Source: Limnanthes douglasii subsp. nivea
Taxonomy: Eukaryota; Streptophyta; Magnoliopsida; Brassicales; Limnanthaceae
Direction: 5' to 3'
Assembly: GCA_036936605.1 (NCBI GenBank)
Contig: JAUPFV010000002.1
Location: forward strand, 267,600,770 to 267,664,769
Length of the DNA stretch: 64,000 bases
A model generated the notes under the pieces. It was not told the DNA's origin, searched no databases, and worked only from the letters and a program-made list of their open reading frames with translations. Positions 10,041-21,799 of this stretch are shown here, piece by piece. A program made the translations under genes and the position numbers. Positions within the stretch are counted from its first letter, which is position 1. Each line of letters starts with the position of its first letter.

Positions 10041-13000
10041 ATGTATGTTCCCACTTTTCGAAGGAACTTAATTTCTTTTCCAGTTTCAGACTTGCAAGGT
10101 TACTCTTGTCTGATGGGAAACAATTGTTTTACACCCTCTCTAAATAATATGATTGTTGGAAATGGAAATTTGATTAAAGAGGATAATTTGTATTTGTTGA
10201 ATACTATTAATAATCACAATATTTCTATGAATACACAACGTACACCAAACAACATTACTAAATCTGAAAGATCTTCTAAAATGTGGCACAAGCGGTTAGG
10301 TCATATGTCCAAAGTTAGGATGGACAAGCTTGTTGCTGAAGGTTTATTAGGCCCCCTTGATTACTCTGACTTCGGTATATGTGTCGAGTGTATCAAAGGG
10401 AAACAAACCAAAGTTAAAAGGATAGGAGCATATAGAGCGAACAAGTCTTAGAGTTGATACATACCGACATATGTGGACCGTTTCCACAGGAATCGTGGAA
10501 CGGGCAGCGGTACTTTATATCATTCATCGACGACTACTCTCGTTTTGGTTACCTGTATATTCTTCATGAAAAGTTTGAGGCCTTGGACAAGTTCATAACT
10601 TTTAAGACCGAGGTTGAGAAACAACTTGGTAAAAGCATTAAGACCATTAGATCTGACCGTGGTGGTGAATACTATGGCAGATATGACAGATCGGGTGAAC
10701 AACGTCCAGGACCCTTTGCACAGTACCTAGAGAAGTATGGAATAGTCCCTCAATACACTATGCCCGGTTCACCTCGCATGAACGGTGTATCTGAGAGACG
10801 GAACCGAACACTAAAAGATATGGTTAGAAGCATGAGAAGTCACTCATCTCTACCACTATATCTATGGGGGGAAGCCATCAAATGTGGCGCTTATATACTC
10901 AATCGAGTACCCACAAAGGCTACTGTTAGGACTCCATATGAGCTTTGGAACGGGTGTAAACCTAATTTAAAGCATCTGCATGTGTGGGGTTGTCCAGCTG
11001 AGGCGAGGCCTTACAAACCTCAAGAAAAGAAACTGGACCCAAAAACAGTTAGTTGTTTCTTCATAGGTTATTCCGAACATTCTAGAGGGTTTAAGTTTTA
11101 TGATTCTCTCACTGGTACAATATTTGAGACAGGAACGGCCAAGTTTCTAGAGGATGTTGAGTTTGAGGGGAAGAATAAGGAAACATATGTTGATTTTGAG
11201 GAAGAATCCATAAAGATTCATGAAGGTTTTAATAGGGATACCGAGATATCTGAAGATTGGGCGGTAATGCCAATCATTTCGATCCCATTAGAACAAGGTA
11301 ATCCTCAGATTAACACTGATGCTCCACTTGAGGGTTCTAACCAGGATACAGAGATTCAGGTAGAACAAGAGGAACCTCAAGATAATCTTCCACAAGGGAA
11401 TCAAAATGACATCGTTCATAATGATCAAACTCTACCTCCTCAAGAAGTGCAACAGGAGGAAATAGTTCCATTAAGAAGGTCCACTAGAGAAAGGAAGAGT
11501 ACTATAGGTCCAGAATTTATAGTATATCTTCAGGAGCATGATGAGTTATGTGCTGGAACTGTAGATGATCCCTCATCCTACAAACAGGCCATGGCAAGCT
11601 CTGAATCTGAAAAGTGGATTGACGCTATGAAAGAAGAGTATAAATCAATGCAGGATAATGCGGTATGGGATCTTGTCCCATTACCTGAAGGGAAAAAGGC
11701 AATTGGTTGTAAATGGGTTTACAAAACCAAACGCGATTCCCTGGGTAATGTGGAAAGATATAAAGCACGTCTTGTAGCGAAAGGTTATACTCGGCGTGAA
11801 GGGATTGATTTTAAAGAAACTTTTGCTCCAGTATCGACGAAGGATTCCCTTAGAACAATCATGGCATTAGTTGCACATTTTGACCTTGAGCTTCATCAGA
11901 TGGATGTTAAGACCGCTTTTCTCAATGGTAATATTGAGGAAACGATCTACATGATGCAACCAGAACACTTTGTAGAAAGTAACTCAAAAGATCTGGTTTG
12001 CAGACTTAAGAAATCCATTTATGGGCTTAAACAAGCTTCTCGTCAATGGTATCACAAATTCCTTGAGGTGATAGTCGGTTATGACTTTGAGATCAACTCG
12101 GTTGAGGATTGTGTTTATCACAAGTTCAGTGGGAGTAATTTCATATTTCTTATATTATATGTGGATGACATATTGCTTGCCTCGAACAATAAGGAATTGT
12201 TACACACTACAAAAAGATTTATATCAGACAAGTTTGATATGAAGGATCTTGGTGATGCCAGTTTTGTGTTAGGAATCCAGATACATCGAGATCGTTCTCG
12301 TGGTATTCTTGGATTATCACAAAAATAATACATTAAAAGTGTGTTACAACATTACGGATTCGCAGATTGCAAACCCCTAAGTACCCCTATAGCAAAGGGT
12401 GACAGACTTAGTCTGAGTCAATGTCCTAAGACAAAACTTGAGATTGAGGAAATGAAAACGGTCCCTTATGCTTCTGCAGTTGGGAGTTTAATGTATGCTC
12501 AAGTTTGTACTAGGCTAGACATTGCCTTTGCTTTAAACATGTTGGGGAGATATGTTAGTAACCCAGGAATGGATCACTAGAAAGCAGTTAAAAGAGTACT
12601 CCGATATCTGCAAGGAACAAAGGGGCACATGTTGACATATAGGAAGTCGGATAAACTGGAGATCATTCGGTATTCCGACTCGGATTTTGGTGGATGCGCA
12701 GACACATTAAAAAGCACGTCAGGCAACATATTCTTATTGGTTGGAGGTGCAATATCCTGGAAAAGTGTAAAGCAAACACTTATTGCATCGTCCACCATGG
12801 CAGCAGAATTTGTTGCATGCTTTGAGGCATCAAACCAGGCACTATGGCTGCGGAATTTTGTTACTGGATTACGCATTGTACAAGGGATAGAAGGCCCTAT
12901 GAGGTTATATTGCGATAACAATTCTGCAGTGCAGTACTCTAACAGCAACAGAAGCGTGTCTAAATCCAAACACATAGACATAAAGTTTATGTCTGTTAAA

Positions 13001-13144
13001 GAAAGAGTACAGATGGGTCAGATAAGTATAGAGCACATCGGTACAAACTCCATGATAGCAGATCCCCTAACAAAGGCGGTTTTGCCTAAGGTTTTCCAGG
13101 GACACACCATCAATATGGGTGTAGTTGATTTAGAGGATTGTTAG
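10041..13144 (+). pseudogene. Copia copy 1 pol: integrase, reverse transcriptase, RNase H
   Basis: 10041-10451 holds the end of protease and the integrase zinc domain (WHKRLGH, CVECIKGK). After a one-base frameshift near 10447 a long frame runs 10454-13144. It holds integrase core residues ([24 protein letters not shown], i.e. the D,D,E triad), the copia reverse transcriptase ([13 protein letters not shown] entry, [19 protein letters not shown] near 12155) and RNase H ([21 protein letters not shown]). Two in-frame stops break it: TAA at 12326-12328 and TAG at 12578-12580. Copy 2 has sense codons at both places. The enzymes copy and integrate element DNA; this copy cannot encode them intact. 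Confidence 0.92.
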
Positions 13145-13530
13145 TTTCAGTGGCAGAGTTTGTAATAGGATCTGATGTTATATTTTGCAGTATTGTGCAC
13201 ATTAAAGTTTATTGCAATATATATATGCTTGGAAATATTTATTGATATTTGTACTGTATTGGATCTCCAAAAGTAAGAACCATTTAAGAGTAGATATGTA
13301 CAATTACAAGCCATATTACTCTTATGCCACGCTCCATAATTGGCCCAAGTAATTGATTGATAATGGTAATGTGATTACTATTGCATCCTATTGTTCACAT
13401 TACGAGAAAGAGGTCTTTAGTCCTTTATTGTTATCAGTTATGTACGGGGTTGTACCGTTTGTCCATTGACAATGAATATAGGGATCCCATTAAAGTTGAA
13501 TATGTATTCTTGAGTAGCATATGACGGTCC

Positions 13531-13541
13531 AAGTGGGAGAT
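13531..13541 (+). promoter_or_regulatory. Copia copy 1 polypurine tract
   Basis: AAGTGGGAGAT directly abuts the 3' LTR. It primes plus-strand synthesis. The same tract occurs in copy 2 at 55588-55598. Confidence 0.9.
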
Positions 13542-14214
13542 TGTTGGAATATATTTATTTAATATATTTATAGACTAACAATAATTTGGACCGACATGCT
13601 AAATAAACATATTCGATTATTGTCTTAAGGAAGTCCAAATTAAAAGTAGTCGAGTTAATTATTTAATTAACTAAATTGGACCTATGAGTTAAAAGGCGTT
13701 ATGGGCTCAAGTGTGGTAACCGGGTTGAATTTGGGCACTGTGATGAAGAGGGCCCAAATCTCAACACTTAAGCCTAAATTAATAAATCAGGGATATAAAT
13801 TGAATTATCAATTTATTGGGTTATGGTCCCGGACACAAGGAAGTAACAAAGGATGGGCTTTACAATGTTGGGCTTCACATTGTAAAATCTATAAATAAGG
13901 GGCTAGGTTTAGGTATTTCATCACTCTAAACCCTAATCAGAAATACGGCCGCTTCCTTAGTGTCTGGAAACTTTTCCTTCTTCTCTAATCTGATTCTGCA
14001 GGTCTCTTAGTTTCATAAACGGAATCGTCGGAGAATGTGGAATCGCTAAAGAACGCAAAAGAACTCTAGAGAATACTAGATGGATAGTAGCAGGCAAACC
14101 CGTAAGTAATTTTGATTTTCTGTTTCTTCTATAGATGAATCTAGCAAAAGGGTTTTATTATTTTTCCGCGATTTGTTATATATTATTTGATGCGATTTCG
14201 GATAATATATAACA
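13542..14214 (+). repeat. Copia copy 1, 3' LTR
   Basis: 673 bp, the same length as the 5' LTR, with about 11 differences by eye. The TATA box is intact here (TATAAATA, 13890-13897), so transcription from this copy would start outward into the hAT sequence. Confidence 0.95.
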
Positions 14215-14219
14215 TAATA

Positions 14220-15850
14220 TTCTTTACATGTATTTGATATTAAATAAATATTTTAATTATAATAACAATAACATATTACGTATAAAAAATACCTTCAAGA
14301 AGTCATTTGCTAGTTCACCCATCGATGGTAATCGAGTACTTCCAATATTATCCGAAAAGGAAGTGTCTTCAATAGAAGTCTTGCTCGCATACTCATAAAA
14401 AATAGAATATAATTTTTTTTAACCTTGTGAAACTTATGTTCATAACCATCATCACCATATATTTCGTGGTAAGAGACTCCACAAACTGAAGTTTGTAACA
14501 AGGATCTAATATGATGGCAATAACCATAATTAGACTAAAATCATACCAAGATTTCTTATATTTTCCCACAGTTAATGAGCCATTTTTCTTATGTACTCGT
14601 CTTCACTTCTTAACTCTTCTTTCAAAGTCAAATGTGTCAAGCCAGCTAAAGGAAAATACAATTCGATGGGAAAAGCACAATTAATATTATAGAACCCCTT
14701 CAACAATTTACTAATCTTCTCTATCATATCTCATTCCTCACGGGTTGGACAAGAAGTAAAATTTTAATTAGTCAACTCTATATGAGAAAATGCACGACGA
14801 TAAAACATAGCACTCTCAAGCATAAGAATAGTCGAGTTCCATCTTGTAGGTACATATGCTTAACACATTCTAAAAACTTATGCTTCCTTGGTTGTGATCC
14901 CCTAACATACTTCACACATTCATGAACTTTATCAACGAATATATCGATTTTTTTTCAATCCATCTTGCACTACTAAATTCAATATATGTGTACAACAACG
15001 AACATGAAAGAATTCTCTATAACAAAAAAGTGCATCTTTCAAATTCAGTTGAGTTATCAACTTATCAACTAAAACAGTGTTAGAACTTACATTATCTAAC
15101 GTAAGAGAAAATAAAGTATCTTCAGTATTCCAATCATCAAGCATAGTATGTAGTTTCTCATATAAACACACACCATTGTGAGGAGACAACATATAACTAA
15201 AATTCAGAACAAATTTTTGTAAAACCCATTCTTTATCAAATAAAATATGCGTTGAGATAGATATAATGATCAGTAGTGATAGAGGTCCATGGGCCAGATG
15301 TCAAACTAATTAGGTCCGGAGTTAACTCGAACATTTTTTAACTTATTTTTCCCTATCATCTATCTTCATTACATCAGTTTTGCAAGTATTTCTACCAAAT
15401 AATTGAATATCATTTCGTAAATACCGAAATACTTGTTGAAACCCTCATACTCAACAAATTAAAAAGCCATCTCATGAAGAATAATTGTTGCAATAAGTAA
15501 CTTTCTAGAATTTTCTGGATCATAAGAACGACTAGCAAGAGACATGCAATCACTTGATTTTGAAATGAGCATTTGTCTTACATCACGACTATTGACGTTT
15601 TCATATTTTTGTATATGGCGACGCAAATTACCCGTACCGTAAGTAAACTAACACAATAAACTAACACCACATTTTTAAAACACATCTTTCTTGCATATCT
15701 TTGGTAATGGGGAGCATATTAAAATATAACCAAACATCGGATTTTAATTTTCAAACCTTTTGGTTTTTATTTTTCTCCATACTTGCACATGATTTTCTCG
15801 TTTTTTGTTGCCGACATGATTCGTTCGATTATATCTGACCTTAATTAGGT
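14220..15850 (-). pseudogene. hAT transposase N-terminal and central part (BED finger, core)
   Basis: On the minus strand, from about 15850 downward, I read a BED-type zinc finger with pattern W-(F)-C...C...H (WNYFDM, CVFKKCG, TGNLRRHIQKYEN). It is followed by the conserved MSLASRSYDPENSR and VEYEGFNKYFRYL. A clean open stretch at 14932-15192 reads LTLDNVSSNTVLVDKLITQL and FFHVRCCTHILNLVVQDGL, the classic catalytic-core segment of plant Ac-like transposases. Further down come KVHECVKYVRGS and FPLAGLTHLTL. Many stops and small indels break it. The C-terminal hATC domain is at 6379-6740, beyond the copia insertion. Confidence 0.88.
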
Positions 15851-15979
15851 CATCTATATGGTCTTTACTTATATTGTATTCGTAGAAGAATCCATCTCAC
15901 TTGAACATGAAAAAAATACACGACATAAATCAGATAAATTTCAAAATTATATTACTGACAACTCGGTTTTACAATAATT

Positions 15980-16069
15980 AAATAAATATATTTAATATTT
16001 TATTTAGAATAATAAATATATTTAATATTTTATTTAGAATAATAAATATATTTAATATTTTATTTAAAA
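15980..16069. repeat. 30-bp tandem repeat, three copies
   Basis: AATAAATATATTTAATATTT plus TATTTAGAAT repeated three times nearly perfectly, in the 5' flank of the hAT transposase. Confidence 0.9.
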
Positions 16070-16739
16070 TAATAAATAGGATATACCATAAAGTACGAAA
16101 TTATATCATATACAACTCGAATGATAAGTAACCATATCTGCAAGTCAACCACCACTAAAATCTACACAACCTTCACTATTTTCTACTTGTAATCTGCTTT
16201 ATAGAAAGATTGATTACAAGTATACTTATAACAAATATAAGTATAATAAATGTACACAAAAACTTAATATTCCACTAACTATATAAACTTCTTCATTCAT
16301 TGCTTATTCTTCAGACAACAAACACCAACTTATTTAATTATAAATAAGTCACTAATTTCTTCATTCATATTTTTATACATATAGTTTGCGTACCGGTCAA
16401 TACCATATCCACCCCAAACATTCATATAAGCACCCATCAACACAAAACATGCTATATCCATTTTCGAATGCGTAAATTAACAAAATAAATCCTCTGTTAG
16501 AAAAGCAATTTATTAGAGCTCAAATTCATCAATTAACACATCAACAACCCTAATCAATGGAAATTTACACTTAACTCATCTACGAATTGATAAATACACA
16601 GAGTAAATATTTTAGGATAAATTAATTAGAGATCAAATTTATCAATAAACAAATTAAAAAACCTAATCAATAACAAAAACAACCCTAAAAACTAAAAAAC
16701 TTTACAAATCAAATAACACAACTTTTCGAAAGAGATTTA

Positions 16740-17054
16740 TACATGTTTACTTGTCTTTTTTTGATTTTACATGTCAGTTTCAGGTTTACAGGTCTTATCA
16801 AATTTACAGGTCATTTGCGGGTTTACAGGTCTTTTTAGGTTTTACATGTCAGTTTCGGGTGTACAGTTCTTTTCTGGTTTTACAGGTCAATTTTGGGAGA
16901 CATGAACCCAATTCGAACCTGACCTGTTTTTCTTAGGGTCGAATTCGTGCCATGTCTTAATTTTATCAGGTCTAAAATATTGGGTCTCTAAACCTAAAAT
17001 ATCTGGTCGGGTTCGTGTTAGGTTTACAGGTCGTGCCCAAAATTGATAGCCCTA
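16740..17054. repeat. hAT right terminal and subterminal repeats
   Basis: At least seven short repeats of TTTACAGGTC or TTTACATGTC lie between 16760 and 16890, followed by GGGTTCGTGTTAGGTTTACA and the terminal repeat ending at 17054. The arrangement mirrors the left end in inverted orientation. Confidence 0.75.
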
Positions 17055-17740
17055 ACCAAGATATAATCCAATTTCCCAAAACAACGGACTTCATATTACT
17101 TAGCAACATAATGCAAAAAAAAAAACTATTTGAACAAATAAAATTAAACAAAAAAAATAAGCAACGTTTCAATATTCCATGTTAGGATCTTCCTAGTTTC
17201 CCGTTACGGGAGCATGTTTCAGCGTACCCTCTACATTTTTATATCCAACGCTCCAGGAAACATAGTATAGTAGAATCAACAAATAAATTCTTGCCCATAT
17301 TCGTGCAGGACAACATTAAAGTAACATGTACATAATTTTCCAAACATACTCCTAAACCACAACACAAACAACTTTCCTACAAGAAAGTTCTGCACCAGAA
17401 ACATTTACTCAATAACACAAATGTGAACCATCAGCAGATAGACCCGACATCAAAATACAAGATTGATAAAATATTTCAAGTCTCATCAATAAAAAAATGG
17501 AAAAAGGTAACTACTTAATTTATATAAAACATATCCTACTTAAAATATCGTGGGAAAGCAAATTTAAAACACCAAATATATGACTCGCCCATAGACATTC
17601 GAAATCAATAAAGTATAAAAGCAAAACATTTCCCACAACAGTGGACTTGGTTCCTAAGTTTACATAAATAACAAATATTTGGTAGGATAGGAGTTAATGT
17701 CTAGTAATGGCTTCATTTGTATCATGTAACTTATTGCTCA
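17055..17740. other. Gene-free AT-rich stretch
   Basis: No coding region, repeat or RNA gene recognised between the hAT end and the decayed gene to the right. Confidence 0.5.
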
Positions 17741-17746
17741 AGAAAA

Positions 17747-20000
17747 ATATCATCATCCACCTTACCACCTTCGTCAGAAATCACTACGGTTTCTACAGTA
17801 TTGTTAAGATGATATGCACAACATGTACATTCCACCGGGATCTGGATCAATTATATGTCTAAGTCGAGGTCAGGATACCTACTCTGCAACTCATGGAAAA
17901 AATATCTTCAGATTTATGAGAGGCATTTTTCTCAGCCTAAATCAACTCAATGTAATGTTGATTATTTATCTCGTCCAAATAAGATTTTATTACCACGACT
18001 ACAACCTTTTCAGCCTAGATAGCAGACAACAATTTATCCTTCAACATCGCCCTCTCAGTGTTAAAACAATCAAGTTTACTCTCCCACTTCATCCGATCTA
18101 TTAGACGACCAGTTTGTTGAGTGGATAATATTGCTTCAAATTTCTTCAACCTAGACTTTAATTTTTCCAGCTCAAGCTTTTGCTTCAAGCTGATATTTAA
18201 TAGTCTCCCTGAGAAGTACATGAGTTGACTGCTCCCTTTCCACTTCCCCCACCAGCTAACTTTTCAGAGCCACGTGATCCAATAACTCTCTATCTCTCTC
18301 TCTAAAAGACTATTCATTCGCCTCGTATGATCCAACTTATTGGTCTCCACTAACCCATGGTATACAATGGTAATTCTCCATAACATTGTGTTACCATGTG
18401 GCTTCCCCATGTTTGGCTCAATTAGATCACCATTAATCAATGCGGATGCATTTAAAATCACATGATTGGCCAAAATAAAAACAACCATACTAAGAAAATA
18501 ATAATCAATAACGATGACATATATACTCAAACAAAAATATTTACATACTTACAAGATAAAATTCAAATGCCACATCAATATCCATGTTGGAAAAATTAAG
18601 AGGGACTCACTTTTAGACCACATGATTCATAAACTCTGTAAAAAAATCAAACGAGCAATAGACTCTACAGGGTTGGGTACAATATTTTCACCAACATGAC
18701 CCACTAACTAATCATCACAACATACGATGAGGTCTAATTTCCCTTCAATATTAGGATCCTTTTCATGGCCATGAGAATCGTTTCTATTCAATTTATGCTT
18801 CCACTCGTGCACCAACATGAAACCCCAAACTGTCAAACATCACATGAATATAATTTTTTGTACAGCATCCGCATTTTCACCCCGCCGATCGTGAGGTGCT
18901 CTTTAATTTTCAGCATTAACTCCTCCTCCGTAAAACCAACATTGCCATCCGCGGTGAAGTAAAAAATATACACATCCCAATATGAATACGAGTCTCTATA
19001 CGATGCATGACACCACAAACCAGCCTTTACAAAATTACTCGACACAAACAATTTAGTAAAACTTGTCAAAATTTGATCGCTTTTAGTTACGCCACCTTCA
19101 CTAGCCCAAGAAATTTCTTCACATCATACTCGGTGAATTCAAATGAGGAAATAAATAAAATATATTACTTTAACAATTTCTTAAAAAATAACGCAACCAA
19201 TATTAACACGTATACATACCTTTTGGTCGCCATGTATGAGAATAATTTATCTCTGGGCCTTCCAATCACCCAGATATATAGACAAATTGATCTCTTAATA
19301 TATGGTTCAACTGGGTAAGATCATCAATCACTTCATATGAAGATTTTAAAAGTATGTAAAAAAATAGTTATCTTTAAACTGTTGCAACTTATTCACTAGT
19401 AGAAAGTCAATAATTTTAAATTTACATAACTGTTCCCACCATAAAATAAGAAGTTATAAATAATAACCTTCAAACATTGGGTATAACTACATTGGACACA
19501 ATTGTGTCACCTTGAAGAACTGTAGTACTTCTGGACTAAAGGAAATACAAACACTATGATCGAGTATGTACGTAAAAAACATTATTTCATTATTAAAGAC
19601 AATGAACAAAGTCTCGCCTTGTTTTAGGAAGTGTATGATAACATCTAAAGGAATGCATCAATCTCTCAAATTTTAAGCTCCATTGGATTCCCCAACACAC
19701 TCATACAAGTGTCTCATCACAACTGGAAACAACTTGGTCTTAAAACTTTCCCTACATTATCACTTTTATACCTCAAGAGACAGTTATTGATGCAATAATA
19801 TTCCCGTCAACATGGTATATCGTACTAAGTAATGAAATTTTATTTGGTAAGAAATCGCCAGCAATTTTCTCTAGGTCCCCTGAAGAAGATTTTCCAAAAA
19901 AACCTTGTCATCATACTCATCATCGGAGAGACGAGCATTAATAATATGAGATATAGTAGAAATTTCCTCCTCGAGACCCATAAAAAAAAATAAAAAAATG
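17747..20000 (-). pseudogene. Decayed 'putative gypsy type transposon' (PF04195-like) gene with coiled coil
   Basis: Minus-strand fragments in order: MGLEEEISTISHIINA near 19980-19930; FSPEVLQFFKVTQLCPMQLYP near 19500 (with a stop inside), resembling the F.P....F....L.P.QL.P entry of that plant domain; an unassigned stretch at 18833-19069; a clear coiled coil at 18015-18221 (LELEKLKSRLKKFEAIL); and an acidic tail SDEGGKVDDDIFLEQ ending at a stop near 17745. Such proteins occur free-standing and as antisense ORFs of Tat-type gypsy elements. Stops and frameshifts interrupt it throughout. Domain assignment is by resemblance only. Confidence 0.45.
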
Positions 20001-21790
20001 ATGTATAGGTGAAATAAAGATTCAAAAAGAAAGGGAAACAAATAAATTTGTCGGTATACTCAGGAATTTTCAAACAAATACAAAAAAGAACACAAATATG
20101 AAGACCATCATTTATATAAGAAAGTAAGTTGTGATATCAACCTTGATTTCAATTAATTTAACTTTATAAGTATCAACATACACAATGCAATGCACCCAAT
20201 GGCTAAGATGAAGTACACTGAAGCGTCCGAGATGAACATTGTCAAGTGACCCCCTACTTTTGTGTCATGCATCACTGAATACCATTACTCTCGTAGTGCA
20301 CGGGTAATAATTTTGTCTAGGCCCTTTAGTTTCTTATAATGGCTAAGACCTCACCAATAAGACTTATTTTTCTCTTCATAACCTCCTACATAATCCACGA
20401 TTCAGATTTACACACGTAAATATATCTTGAGCGGTGATTACTTCTTGATATTACTACATCAATAATAAATACAACATACTCATATATTTTTATCACTCAT
20501 AAATCATTAAAGAGCATTAAAAGAGCTACTTCTCTAGCCTTAACCGGTAGCGATATACAAAAATATTTCATTAACACTTTAAGAGCCAAGATTTTCAATT
20601 ATAAAGAGCACACCATCTGTACAACCCTCATGAGTCGGTCAAGACTTTTAATCTTTCGTTCATATTTTAACAAAAATTAGAGACCACTTTTAAGTTTTAA
20701 TAAATTATTATTTGATGGTGTTCTCTATATTTATTCCTTTATTCTTCAACAAATATTAGAGAGTTACATAATTACTAGCATCCATGCGTACACTTTTTTC
20801 TAGCATATGCATAATAATCTTCATCTTATACTTTGACAAAGACTATGGGGGAACTATCTAATACATGTCGAAAACACAAATAGAGTTTCAAGACCAACTA
20901 AATTTTAAAGAAAAAACATAAACAAGAGATACGTGAGTTAACAAAAGATAACATCTGAAAACTCTAGTAGCTTGCTACATGATCTGGTATTTTCTCTTGG
21001 TAAAATAAAGCTTTTTGTTCTTAATTGAGGTTTTTGGTCGAAAGTATTTTTTTAATATATGCCATAACAAGTTCAGCATAAATTAAATTTAGAGATATCT
21101 CTAAGAATATTTTGACTATATAAAACTAATCTACATGGTATTTAAAGTAGTCTTAGAGTCTGGCTAAGATGATTGTAATTTCACTTGGTATAATTTGGAA
21201 ATGGACATCATGCATCAAGTATCATATATAACATTTAATACAGAGCACAAGAAAAATAAGACAGTCAACCTGCAGTAAGAAAGTCCTCTCTCATTTATTT
21301 TTTGTAAAACCTAGAGGGCTACTGATAAGGATAGATTTTACTCGCGTTGTCGAAACCCTCTTATCAACTACTCATGAGGAGGCTGGTGCCTCAATCACCA
21401 TCCTAGCCGAAAGTCTGGACTGCTGCCTTTTGGCCAATGGCTTCCTGGCTAATAAACCATTGTCCAATGAATCTTTAACCGAAAGCCTCCTGCCCGATCC
21501 CATAACTCAGTTGAAGCTATAAACTAGTCACAATAAAATTAAAAACCTTGAGAGTTATATCTTGAGTACTTAAATACATATGAATAAACGTATTATGTTT
21601 TTATAGTATTTCATAATTATGATAGTAATAAATATAGTGTAATAAATGTAAATTGGTACACTCTCTCATATATAAGAGAGACATAAGTTATGAATAAAAG
21701 CATCTTACAACCTTTTTACTTATTTATCAATTTTATACTTATCAAATACAACCAATATTAATACTAATATTTGTACTTATTTTTCATTTC
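20001..21790. other. Gene-free AT-rich stretch
   Basis: No open frame with a recognisable domain. It could contain LTR sequence of the neighbouring gypsy remnants, but I could not pair any two segments. Confidence 0.5.
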
Positions 21791-21799
21791 ATGGAAGAT

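Larger units (their letters stand above)
6915..14214 (+). mobile_element. Ty1/copia retrotransposon, copy 1, with 5-bp target duplication
   Basis: A 7.3 kb element with two 673-bp LTRs (6915-7587 and 13542-14214), each beginning TGTTGGAATATA and ending ATATATAACA. It is flanked by the direct repeat TAATA (6910-6914 and 14215-14219). A tRNA-Met primer site follows the 5' LTR and a purine tract precedes the 3' LTR. Domain order gag, protease, integrase, reverse transcriptase, RNase H defines Ty1/copia. By eye the LTRs differ at about 11 sites (about 98.4% identity), so insertion was fairly recent. The coding region has frameshifts and stops. It inserted into the hAT transposase gene. Confidence 0.97.
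5747..17054 (-). mobile_element. Ac-like hAT DNA transposon, split by a copia insertion
   Basis: The ends are imperfect inverted repeats: left TAGGTCTGTCAATCAATTTT, and right (reverse complement from 17054) TAGGGCTATCAATTTTGGG. Eight-base flanks ACCGGTAC and ACCAAGAT match at only four positions, so the target duplication is weak or old. Subterminal regions hold repeated GACCTG/CAGGTC motifs (5870-6045 and 16750-17030), as expected of hAT transposase-binding sites. Removing the nested copia element and one target duplication leaves about 4.0 kb, normal for an autonomous plant hAT element. The transposase on the minus strand is decayed. Boundaries are inferred from the inverted repeats. Confidence 0.8.

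Noticed and set aside
15980..16069. Three regular repeats considered as a CRISPR-like array
   Set aside because: Units are directly adjacent with no spacers, and this is a plant nuclear sequence.
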